A stretch of 64,000 nt of DNA from Oxytricha trifallax. Taxonomy: Eukaryota > Ciliophora > Spirotrichea > Sporadotrichida > Oxytrichidae. Below the pieces are notes generated by a model, which ran no database searches, was not told where the DNA came from, and was given only the letters and a program-made list of their open reading frames with translations. The stretch covers positions 1-64,000 of the forward strand of contig ARYC01018380.1 in NCBI GenBank assembly GCA_000711775.1, written 5' to 3'. Position numbers and translations under genes: made by a program. This document shows positions 48,160 to 60,559 of this stretch, piece by piece; within the stretch, counting starts at the first letter, position 1; each line of letters opens with the position of its first letter.

Positions 48160-49690
48160 TCAAACAAATTTAATCTGCTTGTCTTTGTTGTATCTTTTGA
48201 ATCTTGCTCTCTATAGTGGCTCAAGTATGTCATCTAAGGATTATCTAGGATATGAAGGAGCGCTCACGATTATCATCTCTACTATGCTTTTTATTTCTTC
48301 GCAGACATCTTCTTACTTTATATGCTTCTAAGCTTAGCTAATTGATTGTTTTTCATGCTTTGTACCAAAGTAAGACATACATTCCATGTCACTTTCTAAA
48401 ATTATTGCTGCTACTGCCCAAACATCCCATTAAACTGAACCATTAGTCCACTTCTCTCTTATTGGGAAGTAACCTACAGTACCAAGTACCTGTGCTAAAG
48501 TGACAATCTCCTATCTTAAAGCTCTATTGAAATCGATAACCACTACTTCTAAAGGGCAGAGATTTAGCATAACGTTTTCAGGCTTCAAATCTCTATGAAC
48601 ATATCCAAGTTCATGCAACTCCTTAACACCCTGAATCATATCTGAGAGTATATCGTTTAAATCATCAGGGTATCTATTGTGATATAGGTAGTCTCTCAGA
48701 GTCATCTCAAATTTCTTTAGCCTTAATGCGATGAAACCATAACTTAAAATAACACCATTTAGCTTAAGCAAATTCTTGCAGTCTTTTCTTTAGGACTCTC
48801 TAAGTACCATGTATTCATTTGCAAACTCGTTCTAATACTGTTGGTTCTTAATAAGATAACTGAATGGATACACCTTGTATGCATACTCATCAACTACTAT
48901 GAGCTTTGCTTTTGCAGGCACGTTTATATTCAAGTAGTTTTCAATACAAGTGCTGAGATCAACTGCATTTAATGCAGGTATATTCATAGCCTTCCCTTAG
49001 AAGCATGCTAAAATTGTATTACCTGCTGGCTGGTTCATCGATTCATATCGCTTCTGTCTCTTGAGTCTCTCTTGCTGCTCTCTTTATGACTCAAGAGTAT
49101 TAGATTTTCCTTTAGCTGGCACTAGTTTTAGTCTCTTAATCTTCAATCAAGAACTCACTGAGGTGATGCTTTTGCATATGCCTTTTAACTGTAGCTGAGT
49201 GAGTATATGATTTCATGCATGTCGTACACTAATACCTACCATCTACCTTTTCATGCTTGAAATAGATCTTAGCTTTGCCAGAGTGTACCTCTTTAAGGTG
49301 TCTCTTCAAGCTTTGTTCAGTTGAGAAATGATTCTAGCAGTCTTAACATTAATATGTTTTTATCTTTTCGATTGGGTGCTGTCCTTTTAGCTCCTCAACA
49401 TAATCAATTTAAGTTTAAACCCCTATCTCTGCACTCTCCCTCTGGTTTAATACTTCTATGATAAAAACCTCTGCTTCAAATTCAAGAGCTCTTAGCTCTA
49501 CCTCCCTCTCAACATAAATGACTTCAGGCTTTTTAGTGGAGCCAAAGTTGAACATTGATTGACCTGCTCCTAAAAGTGCCGCTCTACGATTTAAGTTGAC
49601 CGCCATGTTTAAATTCAAATTTAAATTTCTATATAAAGCTCTTAAAACCTCTATAGCTATATCTGGACTATATAGGAGTTGCAACACCAT
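48160..49690 (-). CDS. TBE 57-kDa zinc-finger/protein-kinase protein (copy B)
   Basis: About 510 codons from ATG 49690 (MVLQLLYSPDIAIEVLRAL) to TGA 48160-48162. Two C2H2 fingers: CQDCQNHFSTEQSLKRHLKE (ending VH) and CTTCMKSYTHSATVKRHMQK (ending HH), near 49200-49350. Protein-kinase domain at 48300-48780: MIQGVKELHELGYVHRDLKP, VVVIDFNRALR (DFN instead of DFG), GTVGYFPIREKW and WDVWAVAAIILESDM, so the catalytic loop (HRDLKPEN) is intact. Role in transposition is unknown; binding DNA through the fingers is inferred. A one-base frame shift near 49139 separates the fingers from the kinase region. Confidence 0.9.
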
Positions 49691-50173
49691 TAATGATGGT
49701 TTGATCTAAGCTCTAAGACTTCATATTTATACTCAGTTTATAAGTATAATTTTCGTAATTTTACTCTTAATAATTTTGATTCTGGTACCAACTCAGATAA
49801 AGTTCAGGTTGGTACTGGTACCAATTAAGTTTTAAACCAGATTGGAACTTTTCCATTAAAACCTCACTGGATTAAAACTAAGGTACTAATTAAGTTTTGG
49901 TACTATTAACTTGGTACCAATTAAACTTAAACGGATTTAGTACCGGTACTAATTAAATTTAAACAAATTTAGTACTAATTTAATGGAACTAAATTGATAA
50001 AAATGGAGCTCCATCTCTGATGTTTGTTACAGCTTCTGCGAACTTTCTCCACTTATCTTAACAGGGTTGACCTCCTATAAGATGCCCATATTTAATAGTA
50101 AGTTTTTAAAGAATAGGGATCCAGAAGTCTATAAATTATAATTTGAAATTCATTAATAGGAAGAGGAACAAAG
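49691..50173. promoter_or_regulatory. Divergent intergenic region with GGTACYAATTAA repeats (TBE copy B)
   Basis: Lies between the 57-kDa gene (minus) and the 22-kDa gene (plus). Contains at least five copies of a GGTACCAATTAA/GGTACTAATTAA unit, most followed by a TTTAAAC-like string, between 49785 and 49980, some inverted (GTACCGGTAC palindrome). The equivalent region of copy A has its own, different repeats. Regulatory function is inference. Confidence 0.45.
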
Positions 50174-50964
50174 ATGGAATCACTCAATGATCAAATGAAA
50201 AGAGTCGAGGCTCAAGAAATGATCTCAAGATTCAGAAGTAAGGAAGATCTCTATCGATATTTAACTTTACATGGTAAGATAACTTGACGACTATTGACAT
50301 CTTAAACAGTTGGATTATTCCTTCCGACGATGGAAGGTACCAAAATCTCATTTCTAAGAGCGATACTCTGTGATGAGAAGAAAGCCTTCAAAAACACTGA
50401 AATTAAGTTGATAGAAATACCAAACTACCCTGAGATTTCAGTCACTAATCTTTATGAGGATGCCATGTAAGATGAGGAAGTGGTAGTTTTACCTTCCTAC
50501 CAAGAAACAACTCTCTAATAAACTACCAGAGAGGAACTTTTTCTTTGGTGGTCTTGGTACAATAAAAGAGGAGTATCTCAGAGAAATAATTGAAGAAGCA
50601 CATAAGAAACGATATTCTATCTCTCCTGAAGACTAAAAAAAAGCAAGGCATTCTAATAAGCTCAGCTTGGCTAGAGGAACTTAAGAAGCATCCTTATCTT
50701 TCAAGTAAGCTTTGACATATAACTTTGTAGGAAAAATCTGGCACTGGTATATATCTTATGAAAGAGCAGGCAAGGGTTCACAGAGAAAGAAAGTCGTAGA
50801 CAACTTATGAGGTGAGCAAGAGGCTTTATAAAGATGTATAAAAACCAGATGAAATGAACATAGATGCAGGAGCTGGCACTAAGAGAAGAAATATGGCCCC
50901 AGCAAGCAATAAAGAGGAGAAGAAAGAGAACCCAAACCCCTTTATGGGTTAGTTTAATATGTGA
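50174..50964 (+). CDS. TBE 22-kDa protein (copy B)
   Basis: ATG 50174 opens MESLNDQMKRVEAQEMISRF. Introns at 50274-50309 (36 nt) and 50705-50730 (26 nt), same lengths and places as in copy A. Exon 2: LFLPTMEGTKISFLRAIL, IEIPNYPEISVTNLYEDA, then after a frame break at about 50492 KLPERNFFFGGLGTIKEEYL. Exon 3: IYLMKEQARVHRERKSQ and AGAGTKRRNMAPASN, ending at TGA 50962-50964, six bases from the convergent transposase stop. Further single-base breaks at an A8 run (about 50640) and at intron 2. Confidence 0.85.
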
Positions 50965-50970
50965 ACTTAT

Positions 50971-52032
50971 TCATTCATTTAAATCTAAAACTTATTTATA
51001 AACATTCATTCTTCCCTCTCTCGCACAAACTGTTGTCTTATCTACGCTCACTCTCTTACAGCTGCTTTGAATTAAGTCTACTGAATCGATGGACAAGTCA
51101 TGCATAAGATGATACAGCAGCAGCTTCTTGTAGTAAGTCTTAATTTAACTCCAGTAGAATTCAATTCCATTAAATTAAGGGCTATAAGGAACGTTGTATA
51201 CAGGAGTTATGTTTAGCTCTTCAAAAGCTTTCTTAGACTCCTTAGTCTTATGAACTGAGAGGTTATCACAAACAGGATGATCTCTTGGTTACTATACTTC
51301 TCTCTGAGCCTATGTAGGAACTCTATATAATACTCTCGCTTAATAGAGCGAGGGTGAATAACATAAATCTCTAGGCCTGAATCTTCACTTATACCAGCTA
51401 AAATTGCATGGGTGACTACCTTCACTTTTTAATCATAGACTTATATATTATCATACTTCTTAAACCAAGACTTATTAATAAAGGTGTTGAATGTAAACAC
51501 TGCTTCATCAGCGTGTATGAACTAGATGTTATTAGTAATAGCTCTCTGCATTGAATCATATATATAGTTTAAATTATTACTATAAAATGGCACTGTAAAA
51601 TCAATCACTCTCTTCACTCTGTTGACAGTCTTGAAAGTAATACCATTTCTTCTATAAATGTTGGCTATAGTCTAAGGAGAGATGCGCATATCAGGAAACT
51701 TGCGATGAACATTACAGCTCGCTAGTCTAGAGGAAAGTGTGCCCAATACTTTAAAGTCTTAGAGTCACAGAGGTGGTCAATATGGTGCTGTGAGAACTTT
51801 TATTTTCTAGCAGGATGCTTTCAAGTACCAGAATTAAAATGCTAAACAGCTAACATGCAGTGATACTAACAGTAGAGGAACTCTTGTGTAAGAGCTTTGC
51901 TATAGATGCATAATTAAATACTGGTTTGACTTAATCTATATTAATACTCGTACCATACCTAAGATGAAGCAGTAAATCTAAATATTTCTCATCATAAATA
52001 GAACCTAAATTTCGCTAATTTCTATTTCTCAT
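50971..52032 (-). CDS. TBE 42-kDa DDE transposase (copy B)
   Basis: ATG 52032 opens MRNRNQRNLGSIYDEKYLDL. Blocks shared with copy A: PVFNYASIAKLLHKSSSTV, RVKRVIDFTVPFYSNNLNYI, FIHADEAVFTFNTF (first D), THAILAGISEDSGLEIYVIH. The second-Asp block (copy A: LFVDNLSVHKTK) is frame-shifted here, as are sites near 51880, 51830 and 51710, so at least four single-base deletions interrupt it. Stop TGA 50971-50973. Copy B's transposase is thus likely inactive despite its perfect ends. Confidence 0.87.
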
Positions 52033-52116
52033 TTTGCAAATAGACTAATTTCTCTACTAACCCCAATAAGACCCCAACTATACCCTACAAATCAAAGCAC
52101 TTATAAACCTCACTAA

Positions 52117-52133
52117 GGGGTTTTGGGGTTTTG
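52117..52133. repeat. Telomere-like right end of TBE copy B
   Basis: GGGGTTTTGGGGTTTTG, the exact inverse of the left end, directly followed by ATT. Confidence 0.95.
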
Positions 52134-52139
52134 ATTATA

Positions 52140-52739
52140 TTCTTTTTAATTTTAATAAATATATCCCTCTTTTTATTTTAATAATATATCTTCAATTATT
52201 TTCCAATATTAATTATTCAAAAACATAATTGTTGAAGTTTACGCTATAATCTGAAATTTTTGGACGCGTATATGTTATTTATGAAATCATATTAATTTCT
52301 AATTTTATCTGTCTATCACCAAATCTACCTACCTTATCCTCTAAACAGATCATTTAAGCTATCTCTTGAATCCTAATGTTGTAGTATGGGTCGATTATAG
52401 TTTGTGATTTCTTATGGTTCAATGATGACTAATTAATAAGACTACTTCTCCCAATATTATTTGATTTCACATAAGATTTATTAATGTTAAAGTAACATTC
52501 CATTTCTTAGTATATTTACTATAATTCTTTACTAAGTCATCATTGCACTCATCACTTTCCTCTTTTAAAGTAATCTCTTTTTATCTTTGATTTCTATCTT
52601 AAGATAATAATTTATATCTTAGTTATTTTTCCTCATCTTCATGCTGCTCAGGACCAATTGGTACACAATCTGCCTGAATACTTCTCCCCTTAATCTTTGT
52701 GACATTCCTTAGTAGTATATTAAAGATATTCATTGGCAT
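52140..52739 (-). CDS. Possible upstream part of the host gene split by TBE copy B
   Basis: Unrecognised as a family. ATG 52739 opens MPMNIFNILLRNVTKIKGRS, then CVPIGPEQHEDEEKQLRYKL, LLSQDRNQRQKEITLKEES and DECNDDLVKNYSKYTKK. After a one-base shift near 52522 the next frame continues YVKSNNIGRSSLINQSSLNH, IIDPYYNIRIQEIAQMICLE and DKVGRFGDRQIKLEINMIS. Charged, non-repetitive composition with many TAA/TAG Gln codons. It is on the same strand and upstream of the Myb-like block at 47634-47960, with TBE copy B between; AT-rich DNA at 52140-52210 next to the TBE may be IES. Confidence 0.42.
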
Positions 52740-53463
52740 TGTATATATTTTCCTGATAAACTAGGTTTCAATAAGTAGTTAGATAAACTATATTAAATGA
52801 GATAAGTAGACTCAACAATTCTAAAGAAAATAAATTATAATCATAAATATTAAAATTATAGTAAATAATGCAATGAAAATAAATCTTAGAAAGCTGATAT
52901 AAAATTGATGTATTGATAAAAAAATAAGTCAAAACATTGATAAAAATATGAAATAATATTATAGGCATATATTTAAGAATAGAAAATTAATTAAATAATT
53001 AGCTATTAAAGTAGGCTAAATTTGACAATCTTGGGTCCTCTAGATAGAAAACTTACAATATACTGGATTTCACTATTGATAGTACAATTATATCTCATTG
53101 AGGCAGCAAAATAACTTGAATTTATTTGGATGATAATATAAATTGAATTTTAAGGCTTCCAATTAAATCTAAATATTTCTCTGCCTACATGGGACATAAT
53201 TTTACCATCAATAGTGAAGTCTGACTAATAATTTTAAATTCCCTATCAAAAGAACCAATTATGTCGAATTTGGCTTACTTTAACTACAACTATTTTGAAT
53301 TATAGCAATTTAAATTTAATTTAATTATACAAATTCAAAGATATTTCTTCAAAATAACTCTGTAAAATTAAAAAACGTGATAAATTAAAATATAGGCAAA
53401 CAAATAATAAATAATAATTAATTAAACTCATAAGATTTAAAAATATTGCCTAAAATAGATGCT

Positions 53464-54350
53464 CACTTGGCATCTCTTGAAGCCTAATTGGTATCAATAT
53501 GAGGACTATTGGCAAATATTTTACTGCAACTCAGTAAATCATCTTTGCTCATAGCATCATACTCAATAGCAAATAAAAAGAAGGAATTTAATAGCAACTA
53601 CAAACTTTAAACGTTATAGATCAGTCTCTTATTGTTAAAGCACTCTTTAAGATGAGCGTTCAAACAGTAAGATTCAAAATCTCTCGATTTTATTCTGAAA
53701 TTATTCTCTCATTATCCCAAGTTTAACTAATGTCAAACCAAACATATCATATCACTTACACATTAATCATCCCTGACCAACTCCTCACAGAAACAGAAAA
53801 ACTTCATGAAGACAAAATCGATCTAGTCCATTAGCTTTCTCAATTCATTCAACTAGGAAAATCTTTATTATCTTATTTCACACAATAAAAACAGCAAATT
53901 ATAAATTTGACTGCTTGTTACAAAGAGAAGCTGATAACATTGTGCCTACTACACCACACATTCACCAATTCCGGGTAAGGAATTAATCCCTATTTAGAAG
54001 CCCTCAAGTGAAAATTTCCCTATATAGTACCTTATTTTGAAGGAATCATTCGCAATTTAGTAATAAGAGATATTACTTAATGCCCTATAATATTTTAGAA
54101 CATTCCAAAAGACTTCAACCCATACTAGGCAGTCAACTCAACTTAAACATTGGCTAATCCAAGACTAGTCAATAAAAACAACAAATTTTAAATATGATTT
54201 TGCTAAACTAAATGAAGGACCAGAAAAGAATACACTAAAGGATGTCCTAGGTAGATGTTGACACTAAATTCTGTTTAATTCAAATAAATTTGTAACCTAC
54301 TCTAATATATACCAACAGGCTCTTACGCATTAAACAGATTCTTCGATGAT
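53464..54350 (-). CDS. Possible host coding segment
   Basis: Unrecognised. Minus frame to TGA 53464-53466 includes VRACWYILEQVTNLFELNR, FSLEGFQIGINSLPGIGECV, LNELRKLMDQIDFVFMKFF, SYCLNAHLKECFNNKRLIY and YDAMSKDDLLSCSKIFANS. Three TGAs interrupt roughly 295 codons. A competing plus-strand frame from ATG 53730 (93 codons to TGA 54009-54011) is also open. Without homology I cannot decide, and with TGA as the only stop such open stretches can be chance. Confidence 0.2.
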
Positions 54351-57300
54351 TACTACTAGGTGAGATATAACAATAAATTATTTTGAAGATCAACTGGAGC
54401 CAACTATTTTGAGGTCCTAATATATTCTACAAGATGCTCCCTTATAAAGGGAAATCAAGACTGAGTAATCTTATTACAGTAAAATTAACAATTCATGAAG
54501 AATAGTTGCTTTTAAACTTATATTGTCTCTTGTAACAAACTGAATCTAGGTATAAAAAAAAATCCATTAAGCACCATTGAAAAACATTTTTTGCGTCTTG
54601 AATGATGCGATTTTAGCACAATTAACTCAGAATGAATGGAACTAAGCAGAGAAACAACAAAAAAAGTACATATTGGAAGTCTCTAGTCCAGTCTAGATTG
54701 TTATTAATCACATAATTAATATCAACTATTAAGAAAGTTTATAATCTAGGACATACTTGATTTGTAAAAGGACTTGATCCTCGACACTAATTACATTGTC
54801 TTAAGTCCTAGAGACCTAGATATTAGTTAATTTTTATTATAATTAAAGAATGAATATAGTGCTAAAAAAGTAAATGAAATGTCAAACAACTAACCAACTA
54901 AAAGAATGAAAGAAATGAATAAATAAAAATTATTACACTAAGAAATTTGAGATAAAAAAGTAGAGATAGTGAAAGAGGGTATAACGAGACTTATTGGCAT
55001 TTAATATTAAGAAATAATATCTTCCCTTTTCATCTTCCCAGAGCTAAATCAATATTAACTATAAAATCGGACATCAAAATTCAAAACTACTAAATTTAAT
55101 ACAAATATTAATTTGATATAAAAATTAGACGTACTATGGTGGTGTATTTAATAGCATAAGAAAAATTAAAAACGAAAAAAAGAATTAAAATATATATAGA
55201 AATTTAATGATTAAACTTGAACATAGTGAATGTATGGATATAAAATAAATAAAATCAATGCTGATTAATAAAGCAATTGCTCAAGTATAAAAAAGGGTAC
55301 CTTAATTAGGTAACACTATATGATGGCTGAAAGACATTTTATTCTAGGTACTTTGAAAAATACCATTATAAAATATTTGTATTCTCAGAATTATATTAAA
55401 TGCCTTTATCACTTAAAATCTTGATGGTATACATATATGAAAAACTATATTAGCTTATTTACATGCTAAATTCTTTGCTATCTGTACTCCTACTTCGATG
55501 AAATCTATATTATTTTAAACTACAGCAATAAGTAAATTTATGAATACTTTATAACCATAACTTCGAACTCTAAGTCAATGAAGGAATAAGTTCAGGTGGA
55601 TCAAAATTGATTGATAAACATGCACAAGTTTGCAAGATTTTTCAATCCTAATGATCAATTTTGCTTTCTAATGATTATGAATAATTGAAATAATAATTTT
55701 GAATACAAAACCAGCCTTATTTTATAAATTTTATCAGGCATTCATAGATTATTGTTTGTATTGTATTAATCATCCTGATTATTTGCTTAGAAATCAACTT
55801 CATTCTGTGATTGATCTCTGAAGCTCTTGTCTCTTAACGTTTAGATTATATTAATATTTATTGATAGCATTAACGTTTAAATGTACAGCCAAATTCAATA
55901 TTTACAATTACCAACTGCAAGTGTAGCTTCTTTTTAAGTAATAAACATCGAGTGAAGTGGAGGATGAATAGATATGATATTCCTTATCTATTTGAAAACT
56001 CTATTAGTCGGCATTCTTTAACCACTTGCTATCTTCAGTTTATAAAATTGTCATTTTAGATTATTCCTTCAGTTATTTTTTGCTTTCATTTGTGTTTGCA
56101 TTACACAAGTGAAAACTCTAAATTAATTATAATTTTAAATTAATCATTTTAAGATTAAATTGTGCGATTTAAGCTGGTTGTATGCATATTTTTCATTTAT
56201 AAATCTTTCATATTTTTTTAATATATATTTTACTTTGTTATCCCTGAATTTATTTTATAATTAATATTTTAATTTAATCTTTATTCAATTGCAATAGTTA
56301 ATCTTTTTTTAATATTCAATTGCTCTTGTTTTATTATTACTTGGCTATTTTATTGAAACATTTATATATTTTAATACTTTTTTGTAGTCATTTCTTCCAT
56401 TTAGGGCCACATTACTTCCTTTATTTGATTTTTCTTTAAAGTAATGCAATAATTATTCTTGTCAACATGGTTGTTTGTTGAAAACAGTTGCTGCTTAGGA
56501 GATTTCATTGTCTTAATTGAATATAATATAATTAAGATAACTAAAACTCACATAAATTAAGTTATATAATGAAAATTAAATTTAATAATTTTATAAAATT
56601 TTTACAAATCGCGTAGATTTACTTCATTTTATGATTGTAAGGTAGTTTATGTAGTTCTATTAAGAAACTGTAAATATGGAAGCATTGTATTTGTTAGTAA
56701 ATATGAAAAATTACTCTTGTTTTCTTACATACTATGAAACTCATGAACTTATATTTCTGTTGAGAGCTGCTTAGTTTTATAGCGTTCCATAATTTAGACA
56801 TATTAAAATTCTAATTTCTCTCATAAATTTTCATGTGTTTGACGTAGTTTCGGTATAATGAAGGAATAATTAAAATACAGATGGCAAATGTTACTCATCA
56901 ACATGACAACCTTTAAGCCTTTATATTCCAGAATTTTGTCAATTAATAATGGCATAATTTTAAATATGAGTAATGAATTTAATACTATAAAATTGCAAAA
57001 CAAAGCAAATAAAGATAGAATAAAACGAATACCTAACAAAAAATTAGAATTTAATGGTTTACCTCTGATGCCAGTAAACAAGATTAAAAACTGAATATAA
57101 TTGATAAACAAATTTGTAATGAAATAAATCTTTAAATAGATGTTACCAGATTGCTCTATGTAGTTTTAATATAATTATTATTTGCTAATTTTAGTTTAAT
57201 TATTCTAAATTTTAATTCTCAATAAATTAAACTAATTAATTATAAATAGTAATTTTAATTTGATTCTGTATTTACATCATCACATTCTTTAAGTTTGTAA

Positions 57301-60300
57301 CTTCCATTTTCAGTATAAAAATTTACATTTATATACTTTTATTTTATATATAAGAAGCATAAAAGCCATGATTTTTAAAAATGTAAGTTCAATACAGTGT
57401 CTTGATAAATCTATTTGGAAATTTATTTAATGTTATCACCCAGACTAGAATAGTAAATTGCTGTTAATTGATACTTAATATATATAATATTCAGGTATCT
57501 TAAAATTCCTTGTAAACAAACCTCTAAAGTTAAAAGTTCAATAATCATTGTACTTCAAAAAAAAGTTTAAACTATATTATCAGATTTCCTAATTAAAACA
57601 TCACAATTTTACTATCAAATTTGTCTGGAATTACTAGTTGGTGTATATATTTTCAGTATTTTATTGTTTTTTTTATTAAATAATAAAGCTAATTTTATTT
57701 TTTGGTTTTTGATTATGCTTTTTAAATAAAACTTTAATATAATAAATTTTTATCAAATGACATATCTGAGTTAATTAACAAAATAAATTTTGGCTAATAC
57801 AACAACTATAACATTTATTAATCTGTTTTAGTAATAAATATGAAAACATTTAAAATATTTCATTATACTTTAAGTTAGTAGAATGCAGTAACACTCAAAG
57901 ATTCACACAAATATGACATGCTCAGACTATCAATCCTCGGAATTATGGAGATTATGATCATATAATTAAGAAGTAAAGTCAAGCTACCTCTTCAAATACC
58001 TAAGAGATCAAGCGTTTTACTTAAAATTAAGTATAGATCTTCCTCATCAAAAATAGGGTTATTGCATTTGTCTTGCTTATAAAGAGGGATGAAAAATCTC
58101 AACAGTATTTAAACTAAGTATATTTAATCAATAATTACTATATTTTCTTTTGCAAATTGGGAAAAGTAACAGATTTATGCCATAAAAAAGGTTTAAATAG
58201 TAAATCTGCTGGAAGGTATTTCTAGATATGTTTTGGTTTTGCAAGACAAAGTTAAAAAATAGGGAATTTTTCCGACAAAAAAAACCAGTATTGACTTCAC
58301 AGATCTGTCCAAATGTAATAAGAAATCATAAGAAGGCAGATATTACCATAAGTTAAGAATAACATTAATAATAACAAATCAATATTTCAGTTAAAGCAAT
58401 TGACTTCAACAATGCGAAAAAAATACATGATAAGATAATAATTCATAAAGATGACATAGATTAACTATTAAAACTCAAATTGAAATTTCCACTCTAAAAT
58501 CAAATTGTAAAAGAAAAAGAATGTCATCAAGCACATGAATGAATGAATGCCGAAAAATCATATTTCAAATTATCATTAATAACTCAAAGAACCAATAGGA
58601 ATTAGATAGATTGACAGACCATAACATTTATTTAAAAATATATTTTATAATTTATATTTTTGGTATGATACGATAAACCATATAAGCCCCCCCCCAAATT
58701 TCATATGTCCATCATTGAGATCTTTCATGATTAGATTGGTTAAAAAATAAGTTCTAATTAAACAAATTTAACACAAAAAGATTCATTCAAATTTGGAGAC
58801 ACCAATCCATTAACATTAGACCCAGATCTATAAAATTTATTCTTAATAAATATTACATTTAAAGGGGACACAATATTAATGGATCCTTTTATATGGTAGT
58901 ACCTAACAGTAGTTTAAAGGCAATGATATTTCCCATTACTGATTTTACTTGTCTATACACAAAAATTCTAGCCTATAGGGATATAAGGAATATACGAAAA
59001 AAAATACAAAATATCTATAAAAAACAGAGATTACTGATCCATAAGACTATAAATCTCCATCAACTTACTTATATAATAGATAAAATTAAGAATTAGTTTT
59101 AGGCTTATAAACTTAAATTATATATTATTATATTCAGAATAGCGACAAGAAAGAACATATACTTCAAAAATCTCACGATTATCGAATCTAACTCAGAGAA
59201 ATTTATATAAATTGAATCATTCAATGAATGATATAGATGTTTATGGATTAGTTTTGAAGACTAAATAACACTCAAAAATGATTAGTTCTTTAGATATTTT
59301 TAACATTTATAAATCCTGGAGTCCCTAGAGAATTCAATATATGAATCCTTATTGTTATTGTTGTTAATAATTATCATTCATCTGTCTTCTTCAAATAATT
59401 TTATTTTTTCTATTATTTTATTAAAGTATAGTTAATAATGCGCTACTTCAATCAAACTTCTTTTTATACATTTAGTTTGATTCCTAGACAACCACATTTA
59501 TACATTTAAATAAATAAATTGGGAAATTAACAGTTTAATGATAAATAATGGTTTTGAAATGATTAAATCAAACTTAATTAAACTGTAATTAAAGCTATTA
59601 TTTGGGATTATAAATCTGACCATAGGCTTATAATTATAAATTAAAGATTTTAAACAATCAGTGACTAGAAATAATAATATTAATTCAAACTCAATTTTGA
59701 AGTTAAAGATATTATTTAAAATATTTATTTCTATAAAATAATTTAATATTTGCAATCTGAATAATTTAAAATAATTATTGGCAAATTGTCAATAAAGTGA
59801 AAAGTATGAAATTGACGGTGTGACTAATTGTTTTTCAAAGCTTATTTATAGTCATTTATAATATTTCAATAAAATATGGAAAGACTAATATTAAATAAGC
59901 TGTAGATAGACATCTAAATGTTAAATTCTAATTATTATTGTTTATTGCTTTAGTTTTACTATTTTAATTTTATAAATAGCTTCTTATTTTTCATGTATTT
60001 TTCAGGTTTAATAATCATTCTTAATTACTCACTTTAATTGATTTAATGTCTCCTATTTAAAAATAGTTGATATTCGCAGAGTGGAGTTTAATTTCTTCCC
60101 CTTTCCTAGAATAGATATATTAACTGGCTTTTTCTATAATTAATATAATAACAGAAATCATTCATTTTATAAAATATTTTCGAAGAAAATCCTATTATGT
60201 ATTATATGCTTTTCCTCTAAAGTTATAATCTTAAATAAATACATTCTATAGGTAATATTAGAATAAGATTTAGAAATGATAGCAACATTGTAATATATTG

Positions 60301-60559
60301 TTCAAAGTATAATATATAATATTATTAAAGTATAAGTTTCAACCATACTGTAAACCAATATTAAATGTATTATTTTTATAGTAATGTAACATGAAATATT
60401 AGAATTATTGATATAATACCAAACATTTCACTCATTATTTTGTTTTAGCAAAAATATAACACATCAAAATGAAATATCCGTTTTTACTGTAAACATCATT
60501 AATATGAATTTTAAAAAAAATAATTTGTAACTTATGCAAGGCAATTAAATAATAATAAC
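54351..60559. other. Long AT-rich stretch, nothing recognised
   Basis: About 6.2 kb of AT-rich DNA with no gene I can support on either strand, no C4A4 end and no satellite copy; a C run of about nine bases occurs near 58687. Frames at 56821-57111 and 56888-57094 are mirror images of one another on the two strands and have AT-driven composition. Confidence 0.4.

Larger units (their letters stand above)
48021..52133. mobile_element. TBE transposon, copy B
   Basis: A 4113-bp element with 85-bp inverted terminal repeats (48021-48105 and 52049-52133), identical over their length by eye, beginning CAAAACCCCAAAACCCC. Flanked on both sides by ATT (48018-48020, 52134-52136), the expected 3-bp ANT duplication. 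Contents: zinc-finger/kinase 57-kDa gene (minus), 22-kDa gene (plus), 42-kDa transposase (minus). Each ORF has one or more single-base frame breaks, several at short homopolymers. Confidence 0.97.

Noticed and set aside
53730-54011. Plus-strand 93-codon ORF starting MSNQTYHITY with ciliate code
   Set aside because: It lies antisense to an equally plausible minus-strand frame, and with TGA as the only stop such lengths are expected by chance in this composition.
56821-57111. Hydrophobic ORF on minus with mirror ORF on plus
   Set aside because: Composition is that of translated AT-rich DNA; no domain, no G+C rise.
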